A stretch of 64,000 nt of DNA from Lepus europaeus (lineage: Eukaryota > Chordata > Mammalia > Lagomorpha > Leporidae): positions 7,599,294-7,663,293 of the forward strand of contig NC_084834.1 of the NCBI RefSeq assembly GCF_033115175.1, read 5' to 3'. Below, piece by piece: positions 1-12,168 of this stretch. Below the pieces are notes generated by a model. The model searched no databases and was not told where the DNA came from. It saw nothing but the letters and a program-made list of their open reading frames with translations. Made by a program: the position numbers and the translations under genes. How positions within the stretch are numbered: position 1 is the first letter of the stretch; each line of letters starts with the position of its first letter.

Positions 1-1360
1 TTAAATTCTTAAGAGCTCAAAGAAAATAGAAACAATTATGAAAGTGGTGGCTTTTGCAGTATCCCTTCTGTGACTTTATCATTTTGAAAACCTGGACAGA
101 GTTTTTAAATCAAAGTCATAATTGATGCTTTTAGACACGGCTGTTTGAGTATCTCAGGACTTAACAAAAATCCCAGAAATGAGTGTTAGTAATCTTACTT
201 GTTAATGCACATTAGTTGACGTCCTATACGTTTGCATGAGTTCAGTCCGGTCATAAATCCAGGGGTGATCTTTGTCGATCAGTGATTATTCTGTTTCTCT
301 AGACACAAAGGGAGTACACAGTATATTTGGCTCCCTCTGTCTGGCAGACCGTTCTCCAACAGGAGAACAGGCTCTATCCTCTGTTCTGTGCGGACAGTGA
401 CAGAGGACTCGGGGCGGGATTTAACCCCTAGCTTTGTCCAGAGGTCGTGCAAATTAGATGCTTTCCCAAAGTAAGAAAAATAACTTCCCCGCCACATTAC
501 AATATATAAATATTTTCCCCTGAACTTCGTGTAGTTGAGTCATAAAAATGGTCTGTAGCGTGGGTGGTCACAACGCAGAAGTGTATACAATGGAGCCTGA
601 ATTTATCCTGGAAAATATCATTTCCCGGTCTGATAAAGGCTCCAAGATTTGCCTTCTTGTTTATTGCAGAAATTTATGTTTTGTTGCACATTTCTTTGCC
701 TTATGATTACAAAAAATAAATTAGATCCCTTTCCTATATATATATGTAATTTCTCTATTTTTTAAATTTTTTTGTATTTAGGCTTTGGGGGGGATTTACA
801 AAGGTTAGTATTTGTGAGCAAAGGTACAATATTATACAACATGACAGCAAGAGGAGGGGCGCTTCCTGCAGTGACCACAGAAACTTCTGCGCCCAGAAGC
901 ACTTGGGGATCTCGAAGTGAAGACTGAATGTTCATGTCTGATTGAAGGGTGAATACAGACAGTGAGGGACAGAGCCCATACAGAGACTGTCCTCACATTC
1001 ACTCAGTTACCCATCAAATCTCCCTGAGGGCTGGCGTCTGTGTGCTAGGGTCTATGAATAGACTAAGGAGCGTAAGAGATAAATTTCCACTTCCACAGCA
1101 TTTATATTGTGGGAAAACACCAGCAACATTAAACAAATCTATTTGAATTTTTTCCAGGTTATATTAAATGCTCCAAAATTAGAAAGCAGAACAACATGAG
1201 AGACCAGAACCAGAGATAGTGATAAAGAGCCCTCCCCACCCACCCATGTGAGATCTGTAAAAGAAAATTACAGAGAGGGAACAGCAGATCCAATAATAAG
1301 GGAAGAGAAGTAGGAAGTAAAAAGAAACAGAAGGCAGGGGCCAGACTACAAAGCACTTAT
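1..1360. other. Unique intergenic sequence
   Basis: AT-rich, with no gene, splice pair or repeat family recognised. Open frames are short and random-looking. Confidence 0.6.
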
Positions 1361-1377
1361 AAGAAATTGATGCTGTG

Positions 1378-2081
1378 CAAACTCATAGAATGGCGGATGT
1401 CCTAAACAGCACGCTGGCCTCAGAATCAGCCCTCAAGGCATTTGGATCTGGCTGAAGAGCCCATGAGAGTATTTCAGGCATGGAAAGCCAAGACACTCTG
1501 GGGGGGGGGGGGGGGGAGACCTAGATGAAAGATCTCTGTGAGTGAGATCCCAGCAGAAAGAACAGGCCATCAAAGAAGGAGGTACCTTTCTCTGAAGGGA
1601 GGAGAGAACTTCCATTTTGACTATGATCTTGTCTAAATAAGATCGGAATTGGCAAACTCAAAAGGCTTCCATAGCCTTGGCAACTCATGACAAGAGCCTA
1701 GGGAGATTACTGACGCCATAAACAAGAGTGCCAATTTGTTAAGTCAACAACAGGAGTCACTGTGCACTTACTCTTCATGTAGGATCTCTGTCCTTAATGT
1801 GTTGTACAATGTGAATTAATGCTATAACTAGTACTCAAACAGTACTTTACATTTTGTGTTTCTGTGTGGGTGCAAACTGTTGAAATCATTATTTAATATA
1901 TACTAAATTGATCTTCTGTATATAAAGATAATTGAAAATGAATCTTGATGTGAATGGAATGGGAGAGGGAGTGGGAGATGGGAGGGTTGTGGGTGGGAGG
2001 GTGGTTATGGGGGGAAAAAGCCACTATAATCCATAAGTTGTACTTTGGAAATTTATATTTATCAAATAAAAGTTAAAAAAA
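1378..2081 (+). mobile_element. 5'-truncated L1, 3' UTR end (copy a)
   Basis: Only the lagomorph L1 3' UTR remains, ending in an AATAAA-type tail. It is flanked by a perfect 17-bp target-site duplication (AAGAAATTGATGCTGTG at 1361-1377 and 2082-2098), so the insertion is recent. It contains a poly(G) run (about 1500-1516) and a G-rich GGGAG-type tract (about 1960-2015). No ORF1 or ORF2 sequence is present. Confidence 0.9.
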
Positions 2082-2330
2082 AAGAAATTGATGCTGTGTT
2101 TGATTCTGAGTGGGAAAGCTACCCAAAATGCATAGCACCATTTATGACTTGGCTCTTCTGAGACTAACAGCTGTATGATCTTTGCTCAAGAAGAGCGTCT
2201 TTTTTATAATTATATTCCAGACCCCTCCTTCATCCAGACTTATCCCAACAAGCCCCAGCAGCCATATGGAGTGTGGGTCAGTCTTCAAGACACTTTACTT
2301 TTCTAAAATTACTACAAAACTGTATATTAT

Positions 2331-2635
2331 GGGGATGGGAATTGTGGCACAATGGCTTGGTATGCCCCCCCCCCCATTCTCTACAGGAGTGCCTGGGATC
2401 AAGTTCCACCTCTGATGCCCATCCTGCTTCCTGCTAATGGGCCTGGTAGACAGCAGAAGATGGCCCAAGTGCTTGGACCCCGCTACCCACGTGGAGACCT
2501 GTATGGAGTTCCCGGCTCCTGGCATCAGCCCGGCCCAGCCCTGGCTGTTAGTGGGTATTTGGGAGGAAATGGCGGATGGAAGAGTCCTCTGTGTCACTCT
2601 GATTATCAAGTAAATAAAACTTGAAAAAAAAAAAA
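2331..2635 (+). mobile_element. CSINE, old full-length copy
   Basis: This lagomorph C-repeat SINE has a tRNA-derived head (GGGGATGGGAATTGTGGCAC), an internal poly(C) run where the CCCATATGGG block should be, the GATGGCCCAAGTGCTTGG body and an A-rich tail. Confidence 0.85.
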
Positions 2636-2720
2636 GACTTATGATGGACATTTTAGAAATAAGTAAACAAAAAGGAATAGTGTCATAATCCCAGGTTTTA
2701 ACGATGATCAACCATTTTAA

Positions 2721-3300
2721 GTTTATGTATTTATTTATTATTACTGCAAACTGCACTTTATTTAGTCATTGTTTATATTTGAAACTCTGGGAGCTCGTAA
2801 TTAACATCCTTGCCTGTAACCCTACAGACACGAGAGAAGGTTCCAGCCTTATATTCCACATCGTTTGGCTATGCTTTGTCCTCGTGAGTCCTTCCAAGCT
2901 GGCTGCCACCCGGTTTCACAAGAGTTCTCTTGCCCCCATTGCACCTGGGAGGATCAGGTGCACGCACGCTCGCAGCACCTGCGGTACTTTGGCTTTTCAC
3001 GTGGGCTTAGGCAGAATTTTCCTCTGAGCGATAGAGACGACATGCCTCCCACTAAAACTTTTTCCTATTCAGGTACTAGCCCAGCTTCAGTTTTCTGCAA
3101 AGATTTTAGGTGAGGAACGGGAACAAAGATGATGACAGCTCTCTGGCCACCACCAACTTCAGTGTCTTTGGTTGCTCTGATGTTCAGCTCCATTGGCTGA
3201 GCCTTCAGGCCTGAGTTCACCCCCAGCTCCAGGAGCACCTGGGAGACGCCCAACTCAGAATCCTGATCTTTGTGCTCAAGCTGAGCATGGCTGCCCTTGG
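2721..3300 (-). pseudogene. RPS7: RPS7 processed pseudogene
   Basis: Read on the minus strand, this encodes a decayed 40S ribosomal protein S7 without introns. Recognisable stretches in order are [28 protein letters not shown] and LKS, then FSGRHVV, IAQRKILPKPT, and finally TFS, TGKDVNYELPEFQ at the C-terminus, followed by a stop. A short 3' UTR with AATAAA (TTTATT at 2757-2762 on +) and an A-rich end follow. Damage includes an in-frame TAG after VPE, a TGA within the KPTRK region, an internal deletion of roughly 40 nt in the basic middle part, and frameshifts. The first residues are unrecognisable. A CSINE was later inserted just beyond its 5' end. It is intronless with a tail, so it is a retrotransposed copy and not the functional gene. 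Confidence 0.9.
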
Positions 3301-3353
3301 TTGTATACCAGCTGAAGGAGAGGCCAAGAGCCTCAACTAGGTATTTTATTGTA

Positions 3354-3664
3354 CTTTTTAAAAACACTTCTTTATTTGAAAGGCAGAGTGGCAGAGAAAC
3401 GGGGAAAGAGGGAAAGAGAGAAAGAAATTTCCATCCACAAGTTCACTCTCCAAATGACTGCAGCCAGGCTGAAGACAGGAACCTGGAACTCCATCCTGGT
3501 GTCTCCCACATGGCGGGTGGCAGGGGCTTGGACCATCTTCTGCTGCTTTAGGCTGGTTAACAGGAAGTTGGACCAGCAGCAGAGGAGCCAGGACTGAAAC
3601 TAGTGCTTCCAGATGGGATGCTAGTACTGGAAACCAAGACTTAGCTGTGCCACGACGCTGCCCT
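3354..3664 (-). mobile_element. CSINE
   Basis: Reverse-oriented copy. A 14-bp duplication with one mismatch (AACTAGGTATTTTA at 3335-3348, AACTAAGTATTTTA at 3671-3684) brackets it. It sits at the 5' edge of the RPS7 pseudogene. Confidence 0.85.
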
Positions 3665-3717
3665 CCTCTGAACTAAGTATTTTAGCCATATAAGCAATAC
3701 ATTGTTCTCTGCAAATA

Positions 3718-3734
3718 ACACACACACACACACA
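3718..3734 (+). repeat. (CA)n microsatellite
   Basis: Short, about eight units. Confidence 0.9.
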
Positions 3735-4249
3735 AACTCAAAAAAAGGCACTGAAAATGGCACAGTGCAGAATGCACACTACATCTCCTTCCAGCATGGC
3801 CTTTGTATAAATGCATGGGGTGGGATTACTGTTCATGTCGTGTTTTTGTCATTTGGAATCTTTAGCGATCTTTCAGCCGTATTTCTGCTTCTCCTTCTGC
3901 CTCTCCTGGAATTCCCAATTTTACCTGAGTTCTTGACACATGCAGAGTAGAAGTGCCTTGGATTGGGAATTCTGTGGATATAGCAAGCCATCTACACAAC
4001 TGGAAACCACAGGTGAGCACCCTGCTTAGGAATGTGGCTCCCAGTGTCTGACCCTGGCAACCCTGACTGTCCTTGGCCCTCTGCAGGCAGGCAAGCAATA
4101 AACCACTCTGTGACTCACTTGCACTGTTTTTCCTGTAAAAAAGCAGAAACAAGTCTCTACATTGAAGTGTCAGGATAACACAGAACACATGTACCCATGG
4201 TATTTTCACATACTGTGTACTCAGTAAATGGTTCTTATTTTTATTATTT

Positions 4250-4555
4250 TTTAAAGATTTATATTTATTTGAAAGACAGAGTTACAGAGAGGCAGAGGGA
4301 GAAAGAGAAAGGGAAAGGTCTTCCATCTGCTGGTTCACTCTCCAATTTGCCTCAATGGCCAGAGCTGGGCCAACCCGAAGCCAGGTGCCAGGGGCTTCTT
4401 CCAAGTCTCCCACATGGGCGCAAGGACTTGGGCCATCTTCTACTGCTTTCCCGGGCCATAGCAGAGAGCCGGATAAGAAGTGGAGCAGCTGGGACTCAAA
4501 CTAGCACCCAATTGGGATGCCAGGTGCTTTACCTGCTAAGCTACAGCACCACCCC
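4250..4555 (-). mobile_element. CSINE
   Basis: Reverse copy running from AAAGATTTATATTTATTTGAAAG to CTACAGCACCACCCC. Confidence 0.85.
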
Positions 4556-4583
4556 TATATTTTTGTTATTAAATTTGTCTTCC

Positions 4584-5291
4584 ATGGGATACACAGCAGA
4601 CTCATAGAATGGCAGATACCCTAAACAGAACCCTGGCCTCAGAATCAGCCCTTAAGGCATTAGGATCTGGCTAAAAAGCCCATGAGAGTTTCTCAGGCAT
4701 GGAAAGCCAAGACACTGTGGAAAAAAAATGACCTAAATGAAAGATCTCTGTGAGTGAGATCCAGCGGAAAGAACGGGCTTTCAAAGAACATACCTTTCTC
4801 TGAAGGGAGGAGAGAACTTCCACTTTGACTATGGCCTTGTCTAAATAAGGTCAGAGTTTATGAACTCAAGAAGCTTCCATAGCCTTGGAAGCTCATGATA
4901 AGAGCCTCAGGTGATTACTGATGTCATAAATAAGAGTGTCAATTGTTAAATCAACAACAAGTCACTGTACACTTGCGCCCCATGTAGGATCTCTGTCCTT
5001 AATGTTTTACTATGTGAATTAATGGTAAAACTACTACTCAAACAGTACTTCATACTTTGTGTATCTGTGTGGGTGCAAACTGTTGAAATCTTTACTTAGT
5101 ATATACCAAGTTGATCTTCTGTATATAAACATAATTGAAAATGAATCTTGATGAAGAATGGGATAGAAGAGGGAATGGGAGATGGGAGGGTTGTGGGTGA
5201 GAGGGACGTTATGGGGGGGGGGGAAGCTGCTATAATCCAAAAGTTGTACTTTGGAAATTTCTATTTATTAAAGTTTAATAAATAAATAAAT
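4584..5291 (+). mobile_element. 5'-truncated L1, 3' UTR end (copy b)
   Basis: Collinear with the copy at 1378-2081 over its whole length, including the AAGCCCATGAGAG and GATCTCTGTGAGTGAGATC blocks and the G-rich tract (about 5158-5222). It ends in an (AAAT)n tail. A short imperfect duplication (AAATTTGTCTTCC / AAATTTGTCTCCC) flanks it. Confidence 0.88.
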
Positions 5292-5858
5292 AAATTTGTC
5301 TCCCAAACAACAAGAAACATTTTTTAAAATGTCATTAGTGAGCCCTGCTTTCCTACCAAATAATAAAATTTCAGGAGTATGTACTGAACGGTGGTATCTG
5401 GGATAAATCATTATCTGCTAACTGTGTACCTCAGAAAGCACGTTTGCTTGGTAAGCTGTGAGTGGAAGTCAAACCACGATGTCATGCTGGTGCTCTTGTC
5501 AGTCTGTGTGTCTTTTGTAACAAGCCTCTTGCATTGCAGCACTTACTAATGCTTTATTTATGTTCAAAAGATTGGGTCTTGGTCTGTGTTTGAGACTGGC
5601 TTGTGATTGAACAGTAGCCATTCCCAAATAAGGGATGGAAAGACCCCGGATGTGCAAAAAGTAATAATAATAATAATAACTGACTACTACCTTTCATTAT
5701 CAACAGTCATGATTACTGTCCCTGAGAAAAGGGAGAATCTTGTTAGCAATGACATCCTTGAGAACTGGTGGTATACCCATCTAAACTGCTTCCTAATCGA
5801 GACAATGATCTCTGTTCTTGGCACAATGACACTAACCGCTCAATTTAAAAATACTGGT

Positions 5859-6223
5859 TGGGGGGCGGCAGCACCGTGCCACAGCGGGTTAGGCCACCAC
5901 CTGCAATGCTGGCATCCCATATGGGCGCCAGTTCAAGTCCTGTCTGCTCCACTTCCAATCCAGCTCCCTGTTGAGGTGCCTGGGAAACTAGCAGAGGATG
6001 GCCCAAGTCCTTGGGCCCCTGCACCCCTGTGAGAGACCCAGACGAAGCTCCTGGCTCCTGGCTTTGGCCTGGCCCAGCCCTGGCTGTTGCAGCCATTTGG
6101 GGAATGAACCAAATCAAAGATTTCTCTCTCTCTCTCTCCCTCTCTCTCTCTCTTTGCCCCTCCCTCACTCCCTGTGACTCTGCCTCTCAAATAAATAAAT
6201 AAATTTTTAAAAAAAACAAAAAC
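5859..6223 (+). mobile_element. CSINE
   Basis: Full-length, with a long (CT)n stretch at 6121-6155. Duplication AAAAATACTGG / AAAAATATTGG flanks it. Confidence 0.88.
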
Positions 6224-6468
6224 AAAAATATTGGAGGAGAGAGTAAAGAATAATTAATTTTTGCAGAACATATTAATAGAAGTAACCAGGCAACAACCAT
6301 TCATGAAGTTCAGACTAGCTTTTTTCCCTTCTTGCTTGGCTCTGCAGGGGAAGACAGTAGATCTGTGGAATGCTTCATCTTTGAGCTACTTTTTAAAATA
6401 GGTGGAATAAATTTACTAATAAAAATCTTTGAAGCATTTACAAATCATCAGTATAAAAGCATTATTTT

Positions 6469-6797
6469 GGGGCTGGCGCTGCGGTACAGTAGGCTAAGCC
6501 CCTGTTTGCAGCACAGGTATCCCTTATGGGCGCCAGTTCATATCTCAGCTGCTGCTTTTCCAATAGAGCGCTCTGCTGTGGCCTGGGAAAGCAGGAGAAG
6601 ATGGTCCAGGTCCTTGGGCCCCTGCGCCCATGTGAGAGACCCGGAAGAAATTCCTGGCTCCTGGCTTCGGACTGACCCAGCTCCAGTTGTAGTGGCCATT
6701 TGGGGAGTAAACCAGCAGATGGAAGATCTCTCTCTCTGTGTGTGTTTCTCCCTGTCTCTGTCTGTAACTCTGCCTCTCAAATAATTTTTTCTTTTAC
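6469..6797 (+). mobile_element. CSINE
   Basis: Starts GGGGCTGGCGCTGCGGTAC and ends in a T-rich, poorly conserved tail. Confidence 0.88.
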
Positions 6798-7169
6798 AAA
6801 AAGGATTATCTCTGTTCATTGGCTAAATGTTGACTAAGTCTGCAATTGAAATTCTGACAGATAATTTGATGGAAATTAAATTACCTTTTAAATAATATAT
6901 TAAGTATAATTTGTGTTATTTTAATTGTAATTAAATGTGAGTAACCATGAAACAAGGTAATACTTTCATTTTGTAAAAATCATAAACAAAAAAAATTTAA
7001 CTCAGATTTTTATAATTTAACGTTGTTAAAAGATTGCACAATCTGCCTCACTTTGTGTAAAAGATTAAAAATTGGGAGATGGGGATACAGCATCAAAAGA
7101 TTGCTCATCCAGGAAAACTGTCAAGTATCTGTCTTTAGATTTCACCATTCTAGAATTGATACAGTAAGA

Positions 7170-7258
7170 GTGATTCATAAACCAGCAAGTGGTAGATCTG
7201 TATCTGCCTTTCAAACAAATTATATATATATATATATATATATATGAAATTTTAAAAA
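7170..7258 (+). mobile_element. CSINE 3' fragment with (TA)n
   Basis: Only the ACCAGCAAGTGGTAGATCT block and the tail remain. The tail has expanded into a (TA)n run at 7220-7245. Confidence 0.6.
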
Positions 7259-7348
7259 TCAAAGATTTCTTGTGATTCTATGGATGCCAATTCACTATTT
7301 GTCAGGTAAATATACTGCTTACAGAATATAATCACAATAAGAAAATTA

Positions 7349-7670
7349 TTTTTTTTTGACAGGCAGAGTGGACAGTGAGAGAGAGAGATAGAGAGAAAGG
7401 TCTTCCTTTGCCGTTGGTTCACCCTCCAATGGCCGCTGCGGCCAGCGCATCACGCTGATCCAAAGCCAGAAGCCAGGTGCTTCTCCTGGTCTCCCATGGG
7501 GTGCAGGGCCCAAGCACTTGGGCCATCCTCCACTGCCCTCCCGGGCCACAGCAGAGAGCTGGACAGGAAAAGGAGCAACCAGAACAGAATCCGGTGCCCT
7601 GACCAGGACTAGAACCCGGGGTGCTGGCGTCGCAGGTGGAGGATTAGCCTAGTGATCCGCGGCACCGGTC
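7349..7670 (-). mobile_element. CSINE, GC-rich-head subfamily
   Basis: Subfamily with a GACAGGCAGAGTGGACAG tail region and a GGATTAGCCTAGTGA head. It ends in a T-run rather than an (AAAT)n complement. Confidence 0.88.
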
Positions 7671-7811
7671 AAACATTTATTTTTAAAAACAATGCATTCA
7701 GCTTCTCATTTTATATTAAATAACCCTAGGGATGTAAAATATTTCATTAATATAAAATTAGAAGCTTATGCTTTGTTATTTATTTGAAAGTTTGTTTTTA
7801 AAAACTACCAG

Positions 7812-8130
7812 AGGGGCCAGTGCTGTGGCATAGCTGGTAAAGCCACTGCTTGCAGTGCCAGCATCCCATATGGGCACTGGTTCAAGTCCTGGCTGCTCCA
7901 CTTCTGATCCCACTCTCTGTTATAGTCTGGGAAAGCAGTAGAAGATGGCCCAAGTCCTTGCACCCATGTGGGAGACCCTGAAGAAGCTCCTGGATCCTGG
8001 CTTTGGATCGATACAGCTCCACCCATTGCAGCCATCTGAGAAGTGAACCAGCAGATGGAAGACCTCTTTCTCTCTGCCTCTGCCTCTGTGTAACTCTGCC
8101 TTTCAAATAAATAAGTAAATATTAAAAAAA
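7812..8130 (+). mobile_element. CSINE
   Basis: Full-length, flanked by the 11-bp duplication AAAACTACCAG (7801-7811, 8131-8141). Confidence 0.9.
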
Positions 8131-8390
8131 AAAACTACCAGGAAATTCAAGTAATTTTTATCTTCCTGAGAGCACTTCAGATTCCTTAATAATTTTTCTT
8201 ATGTCTCAAAAATTTGATTGTTAAAATATTTTTATATTAAATGGTAGAGTATATTTTTGTCCAGTATTTTGTCATCAGTTTATCATGCAATTATAAACAC
8301 ACTCTTCTGGAAGCAGAGACTAGAATTTCACATGATATATCAAAATCAAAAATTGTAAATACAAAAACTTTTTACACATAGCAAAGATTG

Positions 8391-8608
8391 CAGACCCTGG
8401 GAGGCAGCAGGTGGTAGCTCCAGTAGCTGAGTCCCTGCCAGTCACCTGGGAGACTTGGATTGAATTCCAGATTCCTGCCTTCAGCCTTGGTCTGACCCAG
8501 CCCTAGGCGTTGCAGACACTTGGGAAGTAAATCAGAAAGTGGTAGATTTGTGTGTGTGTATGCCTTTCAAGCAAATTGTATGTATGTAAATATATGTAAT
8601 TTTAAAAA
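8391..8608 (+). mobile_element. CSINE, old 5'-truncated copy
   Basis: The head is lost. It is recognisable by GGTGGTAGCTCCAGTAGCTGAGTC and the GTGTGTGTATGCCTTTCAAGC tail. GCAAAGATT flanks it on both sides. Confidence 0.6.
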
Positions 8609-9073
8609 GCAAAGATTTCAGGCTGTCTCCAATACCCTAATTACATAAGAAATGTAAGTTATTTAAGTAGTGTGGAAGTTAACCTCACCGATGTTATGAT
8701 ACAATACTCCACCTTCATCCCCTCCACTCCATGACCACTGCTGCTTCTTTCTCTGGCCGTGAGCTGGCAGGATATCCTGCAGCTTCTTAATAATCTTCAG
8801 AGCAAATCTAACGCGGTCAGACACGGACTGCACAAGGGTGACAGAGAATACTTGCACTCACACTGAAAGCAGGTTTACTCTGTGTTTTAAGAGCTATGGA
8901 ATATCTGGTCATTTCTAAACTGAAATTTCAGCGTTTGTCCAGATGTTTGACATTAAGGAGACCCAGTCTAACTCTAAGTTAATAGAAAATCGAATATATA
9001 TTATCAACTGTGCTACCTGGAGGGTAGTACAAACAGAAGGAAAGAAATCGAAGAGGTTAAAAAGGCAGGACAT

Positions 9074-9383
9074 GGGGCCGGCGATGTGGCACAGCAGGTT
9101 GGGCCCCTGCGTCCACACCAGCATCCCATACAGGTGAGGGTTCGATTCTCAGCTGCTCCCCTCCAGTGACAGATGTCAGCCTAAGGGTTTGAGCCACTGC
9201 ACCCACGCTGGAGACCTGGATGAAGTTCCTGATCCTGGCTCCTGGCTTCAGCCTGGCCCGGCGCTGGCCAGGGCAGCCATCTGGAGAGTGAACCAGCAGA
9301 CGGAAGATCTCTCTGTCTCTCCCTCTCTATATAACTGTGCCTTTCCAAGAAACAAATAGATCTTTAAAAAATAAAAATAAATT
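9074..9383 (+). mobile_element. CSINE
   Basis: Starts GGGGCCGGCGATGTGGCAC. The body is diverged in the middle, and the tail ends AAAAATAAAAATAA. Confidence 0.85.
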
Positions 9384-9758
9384 ACTGGCTGACTCAGTGT
9401 GAGTAGTTGACATTCTTCAAATGACACTCTGTTAAAGCAATCCTAATTTCAGTCACTTTCTCTCCCTTGTTGGTGACTTAAGCGAGATAATGAAATGAAC
9501 CTCTGTGCCTGAAACAGATTGTGAAAAGAAAGAAGGGCACGAATCTCTTCGTCTTCATCTATTTTAGGTCATCATAAATAAATTGGAACAGATAAAAACA
9601 AAACCACAATGATGATAAGCAAAAAGTCCTCTTCGATATTTGTAGTATTCATCATGTATATATAGAAGGAACAAAAACTCACTGGGGTCAAGATAGTGTC
9701 AAATGGAACATTCACAACTATATCTTGTCTGTTCCAACAGGAGATTCTATTAGAAATA

Positions 9759-10069
9759 GGGGTCTGGCACTGTGGCCTAGTGGGCTAAACTCCACCTGCG
9801 GTGCCGGCACCCCATATGGGAGCCAGTTTGTGTCCGAGCTGCTCCTCTTCCGATCCAGCTCTATGCTGATGGCTGGGAAAGCAGCAGAAGGTGGCCCAAG
9901 TGCTTGGGCTCCTGCACCTGCGTGGGAGACCCAGAAGAAGCTCTTGGCTTTGGATCAGCTCTGCTATAGACACTGTGGCCATTTGAGCAGTGAACCAGTG
10001 GATGGAAGACCTTTCTCTCTGGCTCTGACTCTGTAATCTACCTCTCAAATAAGTAAATAAAAATCTTTT
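9759..10069 (+). mobile_element. CSINE hosting another in its tail
   Basis: Full-length up to AAATAAAAATCTTTT. The tail resumes at about 10441 (AATCTTTTTTAAAA) after a second SINE. Confidence 0.85.
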
Positions 10070-10440
10070 GGCAGGCGCCGCAGCTCACTAGGCTAATCCT
10101 CCGCCTTGCGGCGCCAGCACACCAGGTTCTAGTCCCGGTCGGGGCACCGATCCTGTCCCAGTTGCCCCTCTTCCAGGCCAGCTCTCTGCTGTGGCCCGGG
10201 AGTGCAGTGGAGGATGGCCCAAGTGCTTGGGCCCTGCACCCCATGGGAGACCAGGATAGGCACCTGGCTCCTGCCATCGGATCAGCGCGGTGCGCAGGCC
10301 TCAACGCGCCTACCGCGGCGGCCATTGGAGGGTGAACCAACGGCAAAAAGGAAGACCTTTCTCTCTGTCTCTCTCTCTCACTGTCCACTCTGCCTGTCAA
10401 AAAAAATAAAATAAAATAAAATAAATTTTAAAAAAAAAAA
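10070..10440 (+). mobile_element. CSINE, GC-rich-head subfamily, nested
   Basis: Begins GGCAGGCGCCGCAGCTCACTAGGCTAATCC and ends in a (AAAAT)n tail. It is inserted in the A/T tail of the preceding copy, giving a head-to-tail pair. Confidence 0.88.
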
Positions 10441-11100
10441 TCTTTTTTAAAAAAAGAAGAAATATGTGTACCATATAGGGATTAAAATTATGACAGTAAA
10501 GAAACCTGAGACTAAAAAAGATTAACACAAGATTAACACAACACAGCAGAGATTCAGTAGAGTATGAAAAGGAAGAGGTTGAATATCTAGGATAATAATG
10601 CCAGCTTGACAGATAAGTGACACTCACATTTGTTTTTTCATTCTCATCAGAAATGTAGATCATGGCCAGTTCCCACCAGTTACTTTCTCCTCTCGAATCA
10701 TCTCCTAGCAATTTAGGAGACTGATGTGTCTTCCCTATGCCTGAGACATATACAATTTAGATTAGATATAAATTTAGATAGGCAAATAAAAGATTAGCCA
10801 AATGAAGTAATTACAATGAAGGTGTAAATTTAGCTTCTTGGTTCAAGACCCAGAGGGGCTCCCCATGCAGAGCTCTGAGGCTGTGTTTACCAGAACTGTC
10901 ATGAGGTAAAATACACCTCACACAAAGCAGATACGTGCCGAGAGGAGCTTGTGGTTGTACAAGGGTTTATGTCCTGAATTTTAAATGCGTATAATAAAAC
11001 TCCTCTTAAATGTGAACTCCATTCACTAGACTTGCCTTGTTTGTCCTATTCCTGTAATCAAATGTACCCACTACACCATATAACTTCCCATATGAATATA

Positions 11101-11260
11101 TACACATGATGTACATATATTATATATACATATACACATGATGTACATATATTATGTATACATATACACATGATGTACATATATTATATATACATATACT
11201 CATGATGTACATATATTATATATACATATACACATGATGTACATATATTATGTATACATA
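11101..11260 (+). repeat. 32-bp minisatellite, five units
   Basis: Five consecutive 32-bp units, each starting TACACATGATGTACATATAT (unit 4 reads TACTC), alternate between TATATATACATA and TATGTATACATA endings. They differ by only one or two bases. Confidence 0.95.
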
Positions 11261-12140
11261 TATATGTATATGGGATGATGTTATAATGCTGCAGAATTTG
11301 ACTAAAATTCTAGCCCTTGTTAAACTCAGCATAAAGAGGAACCTCAGAGAGTATAAGTGTATGGTTCCCTCCAAGTTTATTCTTACTGTGGCGTACAAAT
11401 TCCTTTCCTCACTTTGCGAGCCTACTCTGTGAATGGGTTACACTGTTACTGAGTGCCATTGTTCAATTAGGAAAAGTTTCTCCCGTAGGTAGCCCAAAGG
11501 AATCCTCAACAGTAAACAAGTAGAGGAGACAGCCATCCGTTTAGTAATTCTGCCTTGAAATTTTCTTTCTACTGTGTTTTGCTGAGAGAAATTCTGGTGC
11601 ATCAGAGGAAAAAGAAAAATATCACTGAGACTAAAAAGATGCACGCAACACAGCCGAGATTCAGGAGGGTATGTGAAGGAAGAGGTGGAGCGCCTCTGCC
11701 AACCTTATTTTAAGGCGAGACTCCTAAGGAAAATAACACTCCATTGTCCTCTGTTAGAATGGGGAGGAAACATTGATATGTTAACCACCCTCTCATGCTG
11801 AGGTGTGACAAAATGACCAGTAAAGAATTTTAAAATTTAAGTTGTTTCCATAAGACTGTCATTCCATCCCGACTACTTCCTTGAACGCATTTAACTGGGT
11901 ATGGCCTTAGTGTCACATTTTACTAAGAGCAGAGTGGGAATTAAATGGGTAAAACGGGGCCTCCTAAAAGTAAACAAGTGAAGAATCCATTGAAGTTCCT
12001 TCACATTCAAGCCCTCTTGTTTTAGCTTCCCCTTTGTCGTGCTGCCTCCACTTCTCATTCTCTCTACATTTCCTCTGTTACTTAGCCCTTCCCTTCTTCT
12101 CCTTTTCAAATGAGTGGATTCCCATGGATGTTTTTCTCTT

Positions 12141-12168
12141 CACACACACACACACACACACACACACA
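12141..12168 (+). repeat. (CA)14 microsatellite
   Basis: Uninterrupted CA dinucleotides. Confidence 0.95.

Noticed and set aside
8663-8857. 64-codon minus frame with a Lys-rich segment, considered as a pseudogene
   Set aside because: No protein family could be matched from memory and there is no tail or duplication.
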